Shown: positions 8,176-16,208, counted from the stretch's first letter. The stretch: DNA of 45,479 nt from Erysipelotrichaceae bacterium (GCA_015059045.1 SVBD01000013.1:1-45479), one strand, 5' to 3'. Notes: generated by a model from the letters alone, not told the origin. Numbers and translations are program-made.

Positions 8176-9018
8176 TTATTTAACTATTATTTTACATTTA
8201 GAATTTATATCATCAACAATTACTTCGCCTACAGAAGAAACTTTAATTTGTCCTGAAGTAGGGTTTTTAATACTTACTACATGTGAGTTAATTGAGGCTT
8301 CTACTGATGATTTTTCAAAAGCTAAATCGCAATTTTCTAATTCGCAATCAATTAAGATTAAATTTTTGCAATAGCACAAAGGTTGAGTTCCTTCTATTTT
8401 GCAGTTAATTAAAGTTAAATTTTCTGAATACCAACCAAGATATTCCCCTTTAATAATTGAATCTTTAACCACGATGTCTTTGCCATGCCAAAACGCATCT
8501 TTTGTATCAAAGTGACAATTAGTAAAAGTGGCATTATTAACATATTGAAATGAATATTTTCCATTTAAAGTTACTCTGTCAAAATTTAAGTTTTTGGATT
8601 TTAGCATAAAATATTCGCCGGTAACAATAGAGTTTAACATCTTAACATTGTTATTAAACCAACCAAATTCAGGTGAATCTATAGTGGAATTTTCAATTTT
8701 GATATTTTTACACTCTCTTAATGCTTTAATACCATTTAAGACAGAAGAGGAAATGATAATGTTTTTTGTATACCATAAAGCCGCGCGAGTATTTATAGTA
8801 AGAGTAGTTTTATTAATATTGATTTTATTTACATGCCAAAAAGGATATCTTAAATCCCAAAAACAGGATTCTATTTCGATATTTTTAGATTCTTTGAACG
8901 CACTTTCTCCATCTTCTTTTCCTTGGAATTTACAATTAATAAGTTTTATATTTTCACTAGCGTAAAATTCTCTTTCTTTAGAAAAAGTTTGGTTTGCTAT
9001 CGTTTTCAAAATCCTCAC
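8176..9018 (-). CDS. DUF3737-family right-handed beta-helix protein
   Basis: A 280-residue protein built from short repeats of about 20 residues such as NIKLINCKFQG, NIEIESCFWD, NIIISSSVLNG and NLTLINCKIEG, the pattern of a parallel beta-helix (pectate-lyase-like). The recurring W/Y-containing turns (RYPFWHVNK, EFGWFNNN, AFWHGKD, YLGWYSEN) are typical of DUF3737. No signal peptide is seen, so it is probably cytoplasmic. The longest reading frame starts at a GTG (9018) with a poor ribosome-binding site. The TTG at 9009-9007 follows GGTGA by 5 bases and may be the true start. The biochemical role of the family is unknown. Confidence 0.8.
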   Translation of the reverse strand: MRILKTIANQTFSKEREFYASENIKLINCKFQGKEDGESAFKESKNIEIESCFWDLRYPFWHVNKININKTTLTINTRAALWYTKNIIISSSVLNGIKALRECKNIKIENSTIDSPEFGWFNNNVKMLNSIVTGEYFMLKSKNLNFDRVTLNGKYSFQYVNNATFTNCHFDTKDAFWHGKDIVVKDSIIKGEYLGWYSENLTLINCKIEGTQPLCYCKNLILIDCELENCDLAFEKSSVEASINSHVVSIKNPTSGQIKVSSVGEVIVDDINSKCKIIVK

Positions 9019-9093
9019 CTACTTTTAAACACTTTATATAAATATAAGATAATTTTTCTAAAAATTCATCTTTTCTTTTTCATTTTATTAATA

Positions 9094-9131
9094 TATAATA
9101 ATTTCACTCATATATTTGCTTACCAAGCGAA
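9094..9131 (+). promoter_or_regulatory. Candidate promoter and operator of the XRE gene
   Basis: TATAAT lies at 9094-9099, with only a weak -35 (TTTTCT, 9071-9076). An imperfect palindrome, TTTGCTT-ACC-AAGCGAA (about 9115-9131), sits just after the predicted transcription start, where a repressor would bind. A hairpin ATAACC-AGGAA-GGTTAT (9144-9160) lies further down the leader. Confidence 0.4.
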
Positions 9132-9214
9132 TCGATGAAAAAGATAACCAGGAAGGTTATTAAACCAATTTTTAATTAAATAGTTAATTTGATCAATTAA
9201 AAGGAGGTAAGCAT

Positions 9215-9526
9215 ATGAGTAAAAAATTAATTGATTCGCAAATGATTGGTAAAACAATCAAATCCTTAAGAGAGGCTAATAACTTGACACAAGTTGCTTT
9301 AGCGGAAAAGATTGGCTACAGCGTTAGAAATCTACGCCGAATTGAAAAAGACGGAACGACTAAAATCGATGTGGTAAATACTTTTGCTTGTGCTTTCGAG
9401 GTATCGGCTCTAGACATCCTTGACGGGGATGTTTTCTTTTTGTCTAAAAATAAAAAAAACATTGTTGACCTTCGCCATACAACGCTTACTCTAATTTGTT
9501 ATTCATACACATGCACGCTAGGCTGA
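9215..9526 (+). CDS. Small XRE-family (Cro/CI-type) HTH regulator
   Basis: A 103-residue protein preceded by an excellent AAAGGAGGT. Residues about 10-66 form a Cro/CI HTH (IGKTIKSLREANNLTQVALAEKIGYSVRNLRRIEK, with LTQVALAEKIG as the turn region). Homologues of this size usually end soon after the ALDILDG segment (residues 65-72). The last 25 or so residues (from DLRHTT) look unlike the rest of the family and are encoded antisense to the 3' end of the structured RNA at 9452-9960. The gene may therefore have an extended tail after loss of its original stop, or a tail that evolved by overprinting. It probably regulates itself, the RNA or the ABC operon; which one is unknown. Confidence 0.75.
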   Translation: MSKKLIDSQMIGKTIKSLREANNLTQVALAEKIGYSVRNLRRIEKDGTTKIDVVNTFACAFEVSALDILDGDVFFLSKNKKNIVDLRHTTLTLICYSYTCTLG

Positions 9527-9960
9527 GCTATAAGTTGCGATCTTTTAGCTTCTAGAATGGACTTACGTCGGACCATGGAAGGAACTTGATTATCCTTCAA
9601 CGTTCAGAGAGCTTCAGCAAATAAAAATAACATTCCTTATATTTATTGGCTTTCTCCTACTTGTGCCTATCAAACTAGTTATAGGTGATTGCTCACCATC
9701 AAGCCACACACTTCCTTTGAGAACGTAGTTATTAGTTTCTCAGGCTAATAACTGATCGCGAGATGCATTGCTGCAGAGCTTCTTGTCGTGCCTAGTCGGA
9801 TAGCTATTTACATCGAAGAGCGCGGTGCGCCATTAACCAAAGCGGCATTTTAATTCCGGGAACCATATAGGTCTTGTCAATAATGCAGTATCCCACAATA
9901 TCTTCTTTCTTGGTTAAGCCTCAGCCATCATGCAAGATGTCTTCACCGAGTTACAATGTA
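9452..9960 (-). ncRNA. Large highly structured RNA, candidate ROOL-class
   Basis: This stretch of about 505 bases has higher GC than its surroundings and no plausible reading frame of its own. On the minus strand a -10 TATAAT (9971-9966) precedes a start near 9960. The 5' end ACATTGT (9959-9953) pairs with ACAATGT (9465-9459) at the 3' end, closing the whole molecule, and a U-tract follows. Internal hairpins read UGCA-GCAA-UGCA (about 9775-9764), GGUGA-GCAA-UCACC (about 9697-9684) and GAC-GUAA-GUC (about 9570-9561), all with GNRA loops in this orientation only. GUUAUUAG/CUAAUAAC (9752-9728), CUCGG/CUGAG near the 5' end, a long-range UUAACCAA/UUGGUUAA pair and GGCUU/AAGCC add further structure. 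Length and host type suit ROOL, but I cannot match a consensus; GOLLD-like or a new class remain possible. Confidence 0.7.
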
Positions 9961-9965
9961 TCTTT

Positions 9966-9971
9966 ATTATA
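9966..9971 (-). promoter_or_regulatory. -10 element of the structured RNA
   Basis: TATAAT on the minus strand lies about 6 bases before the first base of the closing stem. No good -35 is seen at 9989-9994, but the upstream DNA is very AT-rich. An inverted repeat AGGACA/TGTCCT (9994-10010) lies where a regulator could cover the -35. Confidence 0.5.
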
Positions 9972-10031
9972 GAATATATATTTTAAATGTGTGAGGACAT
10001 CGTTTGTCCTTATTTATAAATATTTTCTTTA

Positions 10032-10069
10032 AACCAACACTTTTTGTCTTTTTTGATGTGTTGGTTTTT
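10032..10069 (+). terminator. Intrinsic terminator in the putative leader of the ABC operon
   Basis: AACCAACAC (10032-10040) pairs with GTGTTGGTT (10058-10066), followed by more T. No gene lies just upstream on this strand apart from the XRE gene 500 bases away. It may stop read-through across the structured RNA, or act as an attenuator for the ABC transporter operon that starts at 10139. Confidence 0.75.
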
Positions 10070-10085
10070 GATTAGGAATACTAAA

Positions 10086-10120
10086 ATTATCATTGATGGA
10101 TAATGAATATTTTATTCATT
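10086..10120 (+). promoter_or_regulatory. Overlapping inverted repeats before the ABC operon
   Basis: ATTATC (10086-10091) pairs with GATAAT (10099-10104). AATGAAT (10102-10108) pairs with ATTCATT (10114-10120). These adjacent palindromes lie 20-50 bases before the first start codon, suggesting operator sites. A clear -35/-10 pair is not evident here. Confidence 0.4.
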
Positions 10121-10138
10121 TAGATAAAGGAGAAAAAC

Positions 10139-11053
10139 ATGGAACGATTAAAGAAAATTGTTAATAAGTTATTATTTCCACATATGGCTTTAGTATTAGT
10201 ATTATTTCCTGTATCAATGGCTTTGTTAATTTGTTCAATGGTTTTTTTGGGAACGGAGTCAGTTCTTAGTTATGTTTCGTATATGTTTTCTTTTTATTCT
10301 TTAACAATTGTGTGTTTAAGAATCCCTCAAATAATTGAGTTTATAAAGAAATATAAAAATTCAAATAAGTTATTAGTTAGATATCAAAACGACATTAATT
10401 TTAGAATAAACTTATCATTATATTTATCGTTAGTATTAAATGTTGCATATAGTATTTTCCAATTATGTTTAGGACTATATCACAAGTCATTTTGGTTTAT
10501 TTCGATGTCAGTTTATTATGTATTGTTATCACTAATGAGGTTCTATTTAGTTAATCATACAAAGAAAAATAAACCAGGCGAAGATTTATTAATCGAATAT
10601 AAAAGATACAATATTTGTGGCTGGGTAATGCTATTAATGAACTTGACAATTACAGCGATAATTTTCTTCATTATCTATTTTGATAGAACATTCTATCATC
10701 ATCAAATTACAACAATTGCTCTAGCAGCATATACCTTCCTTACATTTAGTTTATCAATCTATAACTTTATCAAATATCGTAAATTTAATAGTCCGGTATA
10801 TTCTGCAGCAAAATCTATTAACCTTGTTGCCGCTTGTGTATCAATGATGACTTTAACAACAACCATGTTAACTACATTTGGTGGAGAGGATGTTGTTGAA
10901 TACAAGAAACTTTTATTAACGATGGTGGGAGTAGTCGTTTCGTTATTTATACTTGCTATTTCTATTCAAATTATAATTTTTACATCTAAAAATTTAAAAA
11001 AATTAAAAGAACCAAATAATACCGAATTAATAGATGAAATAAAGGAGAATTAA
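10139..11053 (+). CDS. Polytopic membrane protein of unknown function, first gene of the ABC operon
   Basis: A 304-residue protein with about eight hydrophobic segments (for example ALVLVLFPVSMALLICSMVF near residue 20, NLTITAIIFFIIYF near 180, VGVVVSLFILAISIQIIIF near 270) and a charged C-terminal tail. AAAGGAGAAAAAC precedes the ATG. It ends one base before the first ATPase gene, so it is translated in the same operon. I do not recognise a named family. Its position suggests an accessory or sensory subunit for the two ABC transporters that follow. Confidence 0.7.
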   Translation: MERLKKIVNKLLFPHMALVLVLFPVSMALLICSMVFLGTESVLSYVSYMFSFYSLTIVCLRIPQIIEFIKKYKNSNKLLVRYQNDINFRINLSLYLSLVLNVAYSIFQLCLGLYHKSFWFISMSVYYVLLSLMRFYLVNHTKKNKPGEDLLIEYKRYNICGWVMLLMNLTITAIIFFIIYFDRTFYHHQITTIALAAYTFLTFSLSIYNFIKYRKFNSPVYSAAKSINLVAACVSMMTLTTTMLTTFGGEDVVEYKKLLLTMVGVVVSLFILAISIQIIIFTSKNLKKLKEPNNTELIDEIKEN

Positions 11054-11054
11054 G

Positions 11055-11966
11055 ATGGAAACAATAAATGCAATTGAAATTAGAGGCTTAACAAAATCAT
11101 TTAAAGGAATGTATGCGTTAAATGGATTAAATATGAATGTTCCAGTAGGTTCAATCTATGGTTTTATTGGAGAAAATGGTAGTGGTAAATCAACAACTGA
11201 GAAACTTATTTGTGGATTACTAGTTCCTGATAGTGGAACGATTAAACTTTTTGGAAGAGATTATCAAGATCCGGGCGTAAGAGTAAGAGTTGGAGCTTTA
11301 ATTGAAAATGCTGGTTGTTTTCCAGGGTCAAGCGTATATATGAATTTAAAGATGCAAGCTTTAAATTTGAACATTGAAAATATCGAAGAAGAAATCTCTA
11401 GAGTTTTAAAGATTGTTAGAATGGAAGATTCTAGAAACATAAAATTTAAAAGTTGTTCTTTAGGTATGAAACAAAGAATTGGAATTGCTATGGCTTTATT
11501 AAAAGATCCAGCATTATTAATTTTAGATGAACCAATTAATGGGCTTGATACTGATGGAATGAGAATTATGAGAGAGATTCTTGTTGATATTACTAAAAAT
11601 TATGGTTGTACAGTTTTAATTTCTTCACATATCTTAGGAGAACTTGAAAAAATTGCTACTCATTATGGGGTAATTAGACAAGGAAGACTAATTATGGAGT
11701 TAAGCGCGAAAGAAATGGATTCTAGAAGTAAAATGTTTATCTCTTTAAAGACAAAGGATATGAAAAATACTTTAGACGTTTTAAAAAGAAGATATCCAAA
11801 AGTAAAAGAGGAAGAAGGATATCTAAGAGTTTATGATGAAGAAAACGTTGAAGAAATTGTTGAATATTTATTAAAAAATAATCATGTTGTAAGTGAAATT
11901 AAGAAAAACAAAGTAGGTTTGGAAGAATATTATATCGAACTTATGTCACAAAAGGAGGAAGAATAA
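11055..11966 (+). CDS. ABC transporter ATP-binding protein, BcrA/lantibiotic-immunity type (pair 1)
   Basis: A 303-residue ATPase. Walker A GENGSGKST is at residues 39-47. The signature is the SLGMKQR variant (135-141) typical of BcrA/DrrA-like drug and peptide exporters. Walker B LLILDEP is at 154-160, the D-loop follows, and the switch histidine is in SSHILGEL (H192). The C-terminal 90 residues form the extra domain of this family. The substrate is probably an antimicrobial peptide or lipid-linked compound rather than a nutrient, as no binding protein is encoded nearby. It pairs with the permease that starts 2 bases downstream. Parts are nearly identical at DNA level to the ATPase at 12817. 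Confidence 0.88.
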   Translation: METINAIEIRGLTKSFKGMYALNGLNMNVPVGSIYGFIGENGSGKSTTEKLICGLLVPDSGTIKLFGRDYQDPGVRVRVGALIENAGCFPGSSVYMNLKMQALNLNIENIEEEISRVLKIVRMEDSRNIKFKSCSLGMKQRIGIAMALLKDPALLILDEPINGLDTDGMRIMREILVDITKNYGCTVLISSHILGELEKIATHYGVIRQGRLIMELSAKEMDSRSKMFISLKTKDMKNTLDVLKRRYPKVKEEEGYLRVYDEENVEEIVEYLLKNNHVVSEIKKNKVGLEEYYIELMSQKEEE

Positions 11967-11967
11967 A

Positions 11968-12807
11968 ATGAATAAAACTTTAGAATTTAAGAATCCTTCT
12001 TTAATCGATAGAATTAAAGGAATGTTAAGTGTTGATTTTTATCGTTTATTTCACACACCTCTTTTCTATATTTTCTTAGGTATTGCTGCGATAATTCCCG
12101 CTCTTGTTTCAATGGGGATGTCAACAACAGATCCGACTACTGGACAAATTACTGGTTCAAGTTTAGAAAATATTTGGATTATGGTTGCAGTAGAAAAACC
12201 ATTATACGTAGTAAATAATATTGCTGAATATGCAAATATGAACATGGTATTTATCTTTGGTGGTATAATGGTATCCATTTTTATCGGACACGATTATAAA
12301 AGCGGATATGTAAAACAATTATTTACAACACACGCTAAAAAGCAAGACTATATGATTAGCAAATCTTTAACTTGTGCTTTTGCTATGGCTTCTATGTGTT
12401 TGACTTATTTGCTTGGAACTATTGTTTCTGGAATTGTTAATCAAATTTCATTTAGCGTTAATGTAGGTTCTCTTATCATTGCAATTCTAGGGAAGATGGT
12501 TATGAGTCTAGGTTGGGCTAGTTTATATACTTTTTTAAATATTATCTTTAGAAGATATTTTGGTGTTTCGATTGCGTCTAGTTTCTTTTTTGGAACAGGA
12601 ATATTAATTATTGGAGTGGGTGCAATTATCGATAGCTTGTCACTTAATTCCTCAATATTGAATTTGTTCTTATATGGCTCAAGTGTAAATGCATGTTTAA
12701 GTAGTAATATACTAACTTTACTTACGTGTATTGGAGTATCGCTATTATGGGCTATTATTTATAACGTAGTAGGAACTTATATTCTTAATAGAAGTGATGT
12801 ATATTAG
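11968..12807 (+). CDS. ABC-2 type permease (pair 1)
   Basis: A 279-residue membrane protein with about six transmembrane segments: one near 33-50 (FYIFLGIAAIIPALVSMGM), one near 90-107 (MVFIFGGIMVSIFIG) and four in the C-terminal half. The motif FIGHDYKSGYVKQLFTTHAKKQDYMISK after the second helix is the usual ABC-2/BcrB cytoplasmic loop. AAAGGAGGAAG precedes the start, and the gene directly follows its ATPase. It forms the membrane pore of the first exporter. Confidence 0.85.
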   Translation: MNKTLEFKNPSLIDRIKGMLSVDFYRLFHTPLFYIFLGIAAIIPALVSMGMSTTDPTTGQITGSSLENIWIMVAVEKPLYVVNNIAEYANMNMVFIFGGIMVSIFIGHDYKSGYVKQLFTTHAKKQDYMISKSLTCAFAMASMCLTYLLGTIVSGIVNQISFSVNVGSLIIAILGKMVMSLGWASLYTFLNIIFRRYFGVSIASSFFFGTGILIIGVGAIIDSLSLNSSILNLFLYGSSVNACLSSNILTLLTCIGVSLLWAIIYNVVGTYILNRSDVY

Positions 12808-12816
12808 GAGGAAAAA

Positions 12817-13722
12817 ATGATGAACGCAATAGAAATTAGAAATTTGTGTAAAAACTTTGGTGATAAACAAGTAATATCATCATTAAATATGAATGTTCCA
12901 GTAGGTTCAATTTATGGTTTTATCGGAGAAAATGGTAGTGGTAAATCAACAACTGAAAAAATGATTTGCGGATTAATTCCTTTAACAAGTGGAACTATTA
13001 AATTGTTTGGTAAAGACTATTTAGATATTGATATTCACTCAAAGATGAGTTGTTTAATTGAAAGTCCAGGATGTTTTCCTTCTTTAAGTGTATGGAATAA
13101 TTTGATGTTACATGCAACAAATTTAAATTTAGTTAATAAAGAAGATGAAGTAAGAGAAGTATTAAAACTTGTCAGAATGGAAGGTGCTGCGGGTAATAAA
13201 TATAAAAATTGTTCTTTAGGTATGAAGCAAAGAATTGGTATCGCTCTAGCACTTTTAGGAAATCCAGAATTATTAGTTCTTGACGAACCTATTAATGGTT
13301 TAGATGTCGATGGAATGAGAATTATGAGGGAAATCCTTGTTGATTTAGCTTCTAAAGGAAAAACGATATTGATTTCTTCACATATCCTAGGAGAACTTGA
13401 AAAGATTGCCACTCATTATGGAATTATTAGACATGGAAAAATGATTAAAGAAATCACTGCAGAAGAGTTTGAAAAAGAATGTAGAACTTTCATCGGTTTA
13501 AAAACTAAGGATTTAAACTTAACAAAAGAAATTTTAAAAAATAAATATGATAGAGTAGATCAAGATGAAGAAGAATACATTAGAATCTATGACAATGTAA
13601 CTCCAGAAGAAGTTGTTCAATATCTATATCAAAAAAATATTATTATTAATGAAATAAAAGTTGATAGAGTTGGCTTAGAAGAATATTATATCGATTTAAT
13701 GAAAGAAGGAGGAAAATACTAA
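12817..13722 (+). CDS. ABC transporter ATP-binding protein, BcrA/lantibiotic-immunity type (pair 2)
   Basis: A 301-residue ATPase with the same layout as the first copy: GENGSGKST in the N-terminal third, the SLGMKQR signature, LLVLDEPINGLD and ISSHILGEL. AGGAGGAAAAA precedes two in-frame ATG codons (MMN); either may be used. The block around Walker A (about 12884-12960) differs from the first ATPase gene by only about three bases, showing a fairly recent duplication or gene conversion. The stop overlaps the next start (TAATG), so translation is coupled. Confidence 0.88.
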   Translation: MMNAIEIRNLCKNFGDKQVISSLNMNVPVGSIYGFIGENGSGKSTTEKMICGLIPLTSGTIKLFGKDYLDIDIHSKMSCLIESPGCFPSLSVWNNLMLHATNLNLVNKEDEVREVLKLVRMEGAAGNKYKNCSLGMKQRIGIALALLGNPELLVLDEPINGLDVDGMRIMREILVDLASKGKTILISSHILGELEKIATHYGIIRHGKMIKEITAEEFEKECRTFIGLKTKDLNLTKEILKNKYDRVDQDEEEYIRIYDNVTPEEVVQYLYQKNIIINEIKVDRVGLEEYYIDLMKEGGKY

Positions 13723-14546
13723 TGGATAAAAAGTTTGAAAAATACGAATTGAAAAAAAGTTTATCTAGTATGATTTCTTTCGATTTTAAAAGATTAGTTG
13801 TTTCCAAATTTTTTTATATCATCATCGCTTGTTGCCTAGTTGCTCCAATATTAATTTTGGTAATGACAAAGATGATGGAAGGAAGTCCGATGACTGATCA
13901 AAATGGAAATCCAATTTTAGACCAATTTGGTAATCCTGTTTTGATGGAAGGCTTTAAAAGCGTATGGCAAATGTTAGGATCTACTAGTACTTCTAATAGT
14001 GGTATGACAATGGATTTAGTTGGAATGTGTAATATCAATATGGTGTTCTTTGCAATATCTGTGCTAGTTGGAATTTTTATTGCTTCAGAATTTAGAAGTG
14101 GATATGTTAAGAATCTTTTTACTCTTCGTTCTAGTAAAAAGGAATATGTAATTTCTAAGACCTTAGTTTGCTTTGTAGGTGGAGCGGGGATGATTATTTC
14201 TTTCTTCGTTGGATCATTAATTGGAGGAGCGATTACTAGTTTGTCTTTTGAATTAGTTGATATTAGTTTAGTAAATGTTATTATGTGTTTATTATCTAAA
14301 CTAGGTATTGTTCTAGTATTTACTTCAATCTTTGTATTGGCAAGTGTTATTAGTAAAGAAAGACTTTGGATGTCGCTAGTAGCTGGACTTGGTATTGGAA
14401 TGCTTTTATTTATGATGATACCTATAATTAGTCCATTAGATGCGACTATGAAGAATGTAGTATTAAGTTTTGTTGGCGGAATACTGTTTGCTATAGGACT
14501 TGGTGTAATTAGTAATTTGATTCTTAAAAAGGTTAGATTGATTTAA
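13722..14546 (+). CDS. ABC-2 type permease (pair 2)
   Basis: A 274-residue membrane protein with about six transmembrane segments. The motif FIASEFRSGYVKNLFTLRSSKKEYVISK matches the loop seen in the first permease (FIGHDYKSGYVKQLFTTHAKKQDYMISK), so the two permeases are paralogues. The extracellular loop after helix 1 carries the near-repeats DQNGNPILDQFGNPVLMEG, absent from the first copy. It overlaps its ATPase gene by one base. The two pairs could act as separate exporters or form a mixed complex. Confidence 0.85.
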   Translation: MDKKFEKYELKKSLSSMISFDFKRLVVSKFFYIIIACCLVAPILILVMTKMMEGSPMTDQNGNPILDQFGNPVLMEGFKSVWQMLGSTSTSNSGMTMDLVGMCNINMVFFAISVLVGIFIASEFRSGYVKNLFTLRSSKKEYVISKTLVCFVGGAGMIISFFVGSLIGGAITSLSFELVDISLVNVIMCLLSKLGIVLVFTSIFVLASVISKERLWMSLVAGLGIGMLLFMMIPIISPLDATMKNVVLSFVGGILFAIGLGVISNLILKKVRLI

Positions 14547-14558
14547 TAAATATAATGA

Positions 14559-14587
14559 AACGCTAAGAAAAATTAGCGTTTTTTATT
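14559..14587 (+). terminator. Terminator of the ABC operon
   Basis: AACGCTAA (14559-14566) pairs with TTAGCGTT (14573-14580), and a run of T follows. Confidence 0.85.
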
Positions 14588-14593
14588 TAATGG

Positions 14594-14623
14594 TAGATAA
14601 AATAAAAATAAGTTTTATATAAT
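14594..14623 (+). promoter_or_regulatory. Promoter of the aldo/keto reductase operon
   Basis: TAGATA (14594-14599), an 18-base spacer and TATAAT (14618-14623), followed by AGGTGAT 7 bases before the ATG. Confidence 0.55.
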
Positions 14624-14642
14624 GGATTCAAGGTGATTTATT

Positions 14643-15773
14643 ATGATATATAAAAATTTTAAAGATTTAAAGCTATCTGCTTTAGGTATGGGGTGCATGC
14701 GTTTCCCAATTAAAGAAAATTATGGCGACATCGATAAAGAAAAAACAAAAGAGATGGTTGCTTACGCTTTTGAAAAAGGTATTAATTATTTTGATACTGC
14801 GTGGGGATATCATAATGGAAACTCCGAAATAGTAATGGGCGAAATATTAAAAGAATATCCTAGAGATAGTTTTTATCTTGCAACAAAGTTTCCAGGATAC
14901 GATATTAATAATTTAAAAAAAGCGAAAGAAATATTTGAAGAACAACTTCGTAAATGCCAAGTTGAATATTTTGATTTTTATTTATTTCATAATGTGTGTG
15001 AATCAAACATCGATAACTATTTAAATGAAGATTTAGGCTTATTAGAATATCTATTAGAGCAAAAAAGAAATGGTAGAATCCGTCACTTAGGTTTTTCTTG
15101 CCATGGTGCTTTAGATAATATGAAACAATTTTTAGATGCTTATGGGGAACATATGGAGTTTTGTCAAATTCAATTAAATTGGTTAGATTGGAAATTACAA
15201 AATGCAAAAGCAAAAGTCGAATTATTAAATCAATATAACATTCCTATTTGGGTTATGGAACCTGTTCGTGGCGGCAAACTTGCAAGTTTAGAAAAAGAAT
15301 ATGAAGATATTTTAAAAGAAGTTCGCCCTCAAGCAAGTGTTGTTGAATGGGCATTTCGTTTTTTACAAACGATACCAAGTGTAGTGGTTACTCTTTCTGG
15401 TATGTCTAATTTCGATCAATTAAAAGAAAATATTAACACCTTCGAAAAAGAAGAAGCATTAGATGAAAGTGAGTTGCAAACGCTATTTGGTGTTTGTGAA
15501 AAGATGACATCTAAAAACACATTACCTTGTACAGGATGTCGTTATTGCACGGCATATTGTCCAATGGGATTGAGTATCCCTGAAATGATAGAATTATATA
15601 ATGACCATGTTTATTCTGGGGGAAGCTTTGTTGCCGCAACAGTAATTAAAAGTTTAAAAGATGATAAGAAGCCATCTGCTTGTATTGGTTGTAGGGCGTG
15701 TGAAAGTGTATGTCCACAAAACATTAAAATTAGTGAAATGATGAAGGATTTCGTGGAAAAACTAAAGAGATGA
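14643..15773 (+). CDS. Aldo/keto reductase with C-terminal 2x[4Fe-4S] ferredoxin domain
   Basis: A 376-residue cytoplasmic oxidoreductase. Residues 1-275 form the (beta/alpha)8 barrel with the catalytic tetrad visible as D51 (YFDTAWGYHNG), Y56, K82 (ATKFPG) and H116 (FHN). The C-terminus carries two four-Cys clusters: C296, C299, C302 and C306 in CTGCRYCTAYCP, and C347, C350, C353 and C357 in CIGCRACESVCP. The family is common in anaerobes and probably couples ferredoxin electrons to reduction of a carbonyl compound. The physiological substrate is unknown. Its last bases overlap the next gene (ATGA), so the two are co-translated. Confidence 0.9.
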   Translation: MIYKNFKDLKLSALGMGCMRFPIKENYGDIDKEKTKEMVAYAFEKGINYFDTAWGYHNGNSEIVMGEILKEYPRDSFYLATKFPGYDINNLKKAKEIFEEQLRKCQVEYFDFYLFHNVCESNIDNYLNEDLGLLEYLLEQKRNGRIRHLGFSCHGALDNMKQFLDAYGEHMEFCQIQLNWLDWKLQNAKAKVELLNQYNIPIWVMEPVRGGKLASLEKEYEDILKEVRPQASVVEWAFRFLQTIPSVVVTLSGMSNFDQLKENINTFEKEEALDESELQTLFGVCEKMTSKNTLPCTGCRYCTAYCPMGLSIPEMIELYNDHVYSGGSFVAATVIKSLKDDKKPSACIGCRACESVCPQNIKISEMMKDFVEKLKR

Positions 15774-16195
15774 GTACATTAAATAGAGCAAAAGAAAAGT
15801 TGTTAAAAGAAAATTACACCTGTGTTCTTATTAAAGAAGATAGTATTTTTTGTTCGCGTGAACGAGGAGTAAAACCTTTGGTTCAATTTGTTTTATCTAA
15901 AGAAGATTTTAAAGATTATTTTGCTGCAGATAAAGTAATAGGAAAAGCAACAGCGTTTTTATATTGTATATTACAAGTTAAGAAAATATATGTTTCAATA
16001 ATTAGTAAGGTAGCTTTAGATATACTAGTTAGAAATAGTATTGAAGTAGAATACGATTTACTTGTTGATAACATTAGGAATAGAAAAAATGATGGATTGT
16101 GTCCTTTTGAAGAGGCGGTACTTGACGTTGAAGATTCTAAATTGGCACTTGAAATAATTCTCTCTAAAATGAAAGAAATGAATATATCAATATAG
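15770..16195 (+). CDS. DUF1893 domain protein
   Basis: A 141-residue soluble protein matching DUF1893 (TM1506-like, cytidine-deaminase-type fold) in motifs: YTCVLIKEDSIFCSRERGVKPL near the start, ADKVIGKATAFLYCI in the middle and NRKNDGLCPFEEAVLD near the end. Known structures of the family lack an assigned reaction. It overlaps the Fe-S aldo/keto reductase gene by 4 bases, a pairing that suggests a linked redox or nucleoside-like substrate, though that is inference. Confidence 0.8.
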   Translation: MSTLNRAKEKLLKENYTCVLIKEDSIFCSRERGVKPLVQFVLSKEDFKDYFAADKVIGKATAFLYCILQVKKIYVSIISKVALDILVRNSIEVEYDLLVDNIRNRKNDGLCPFEEAVLDVEDSKLALEIILSKMKEMNISI

Positions 16196-16208
16196 AGAAG
16201 AGGTAGTT

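Noticed and set aside
9135-9179. Possible 14-residue leader peptide (MKKITRKVIKPIFN) before the XRE gene
   Set aside because: No ribosome-binding site precedes its ATG and nothing downstream depends on it; short chance frames are common in such AT-rich leaders.
9452-9960. RNase P RNA, SRP RNA, 6S RNA or a self-splicing intron
   Set aside because: The conserved GAGGAAAGUCC of RNase P is missing, the length is wrong for SRP and 6S, and there is no GUGYG start or domain V of a group II intron.
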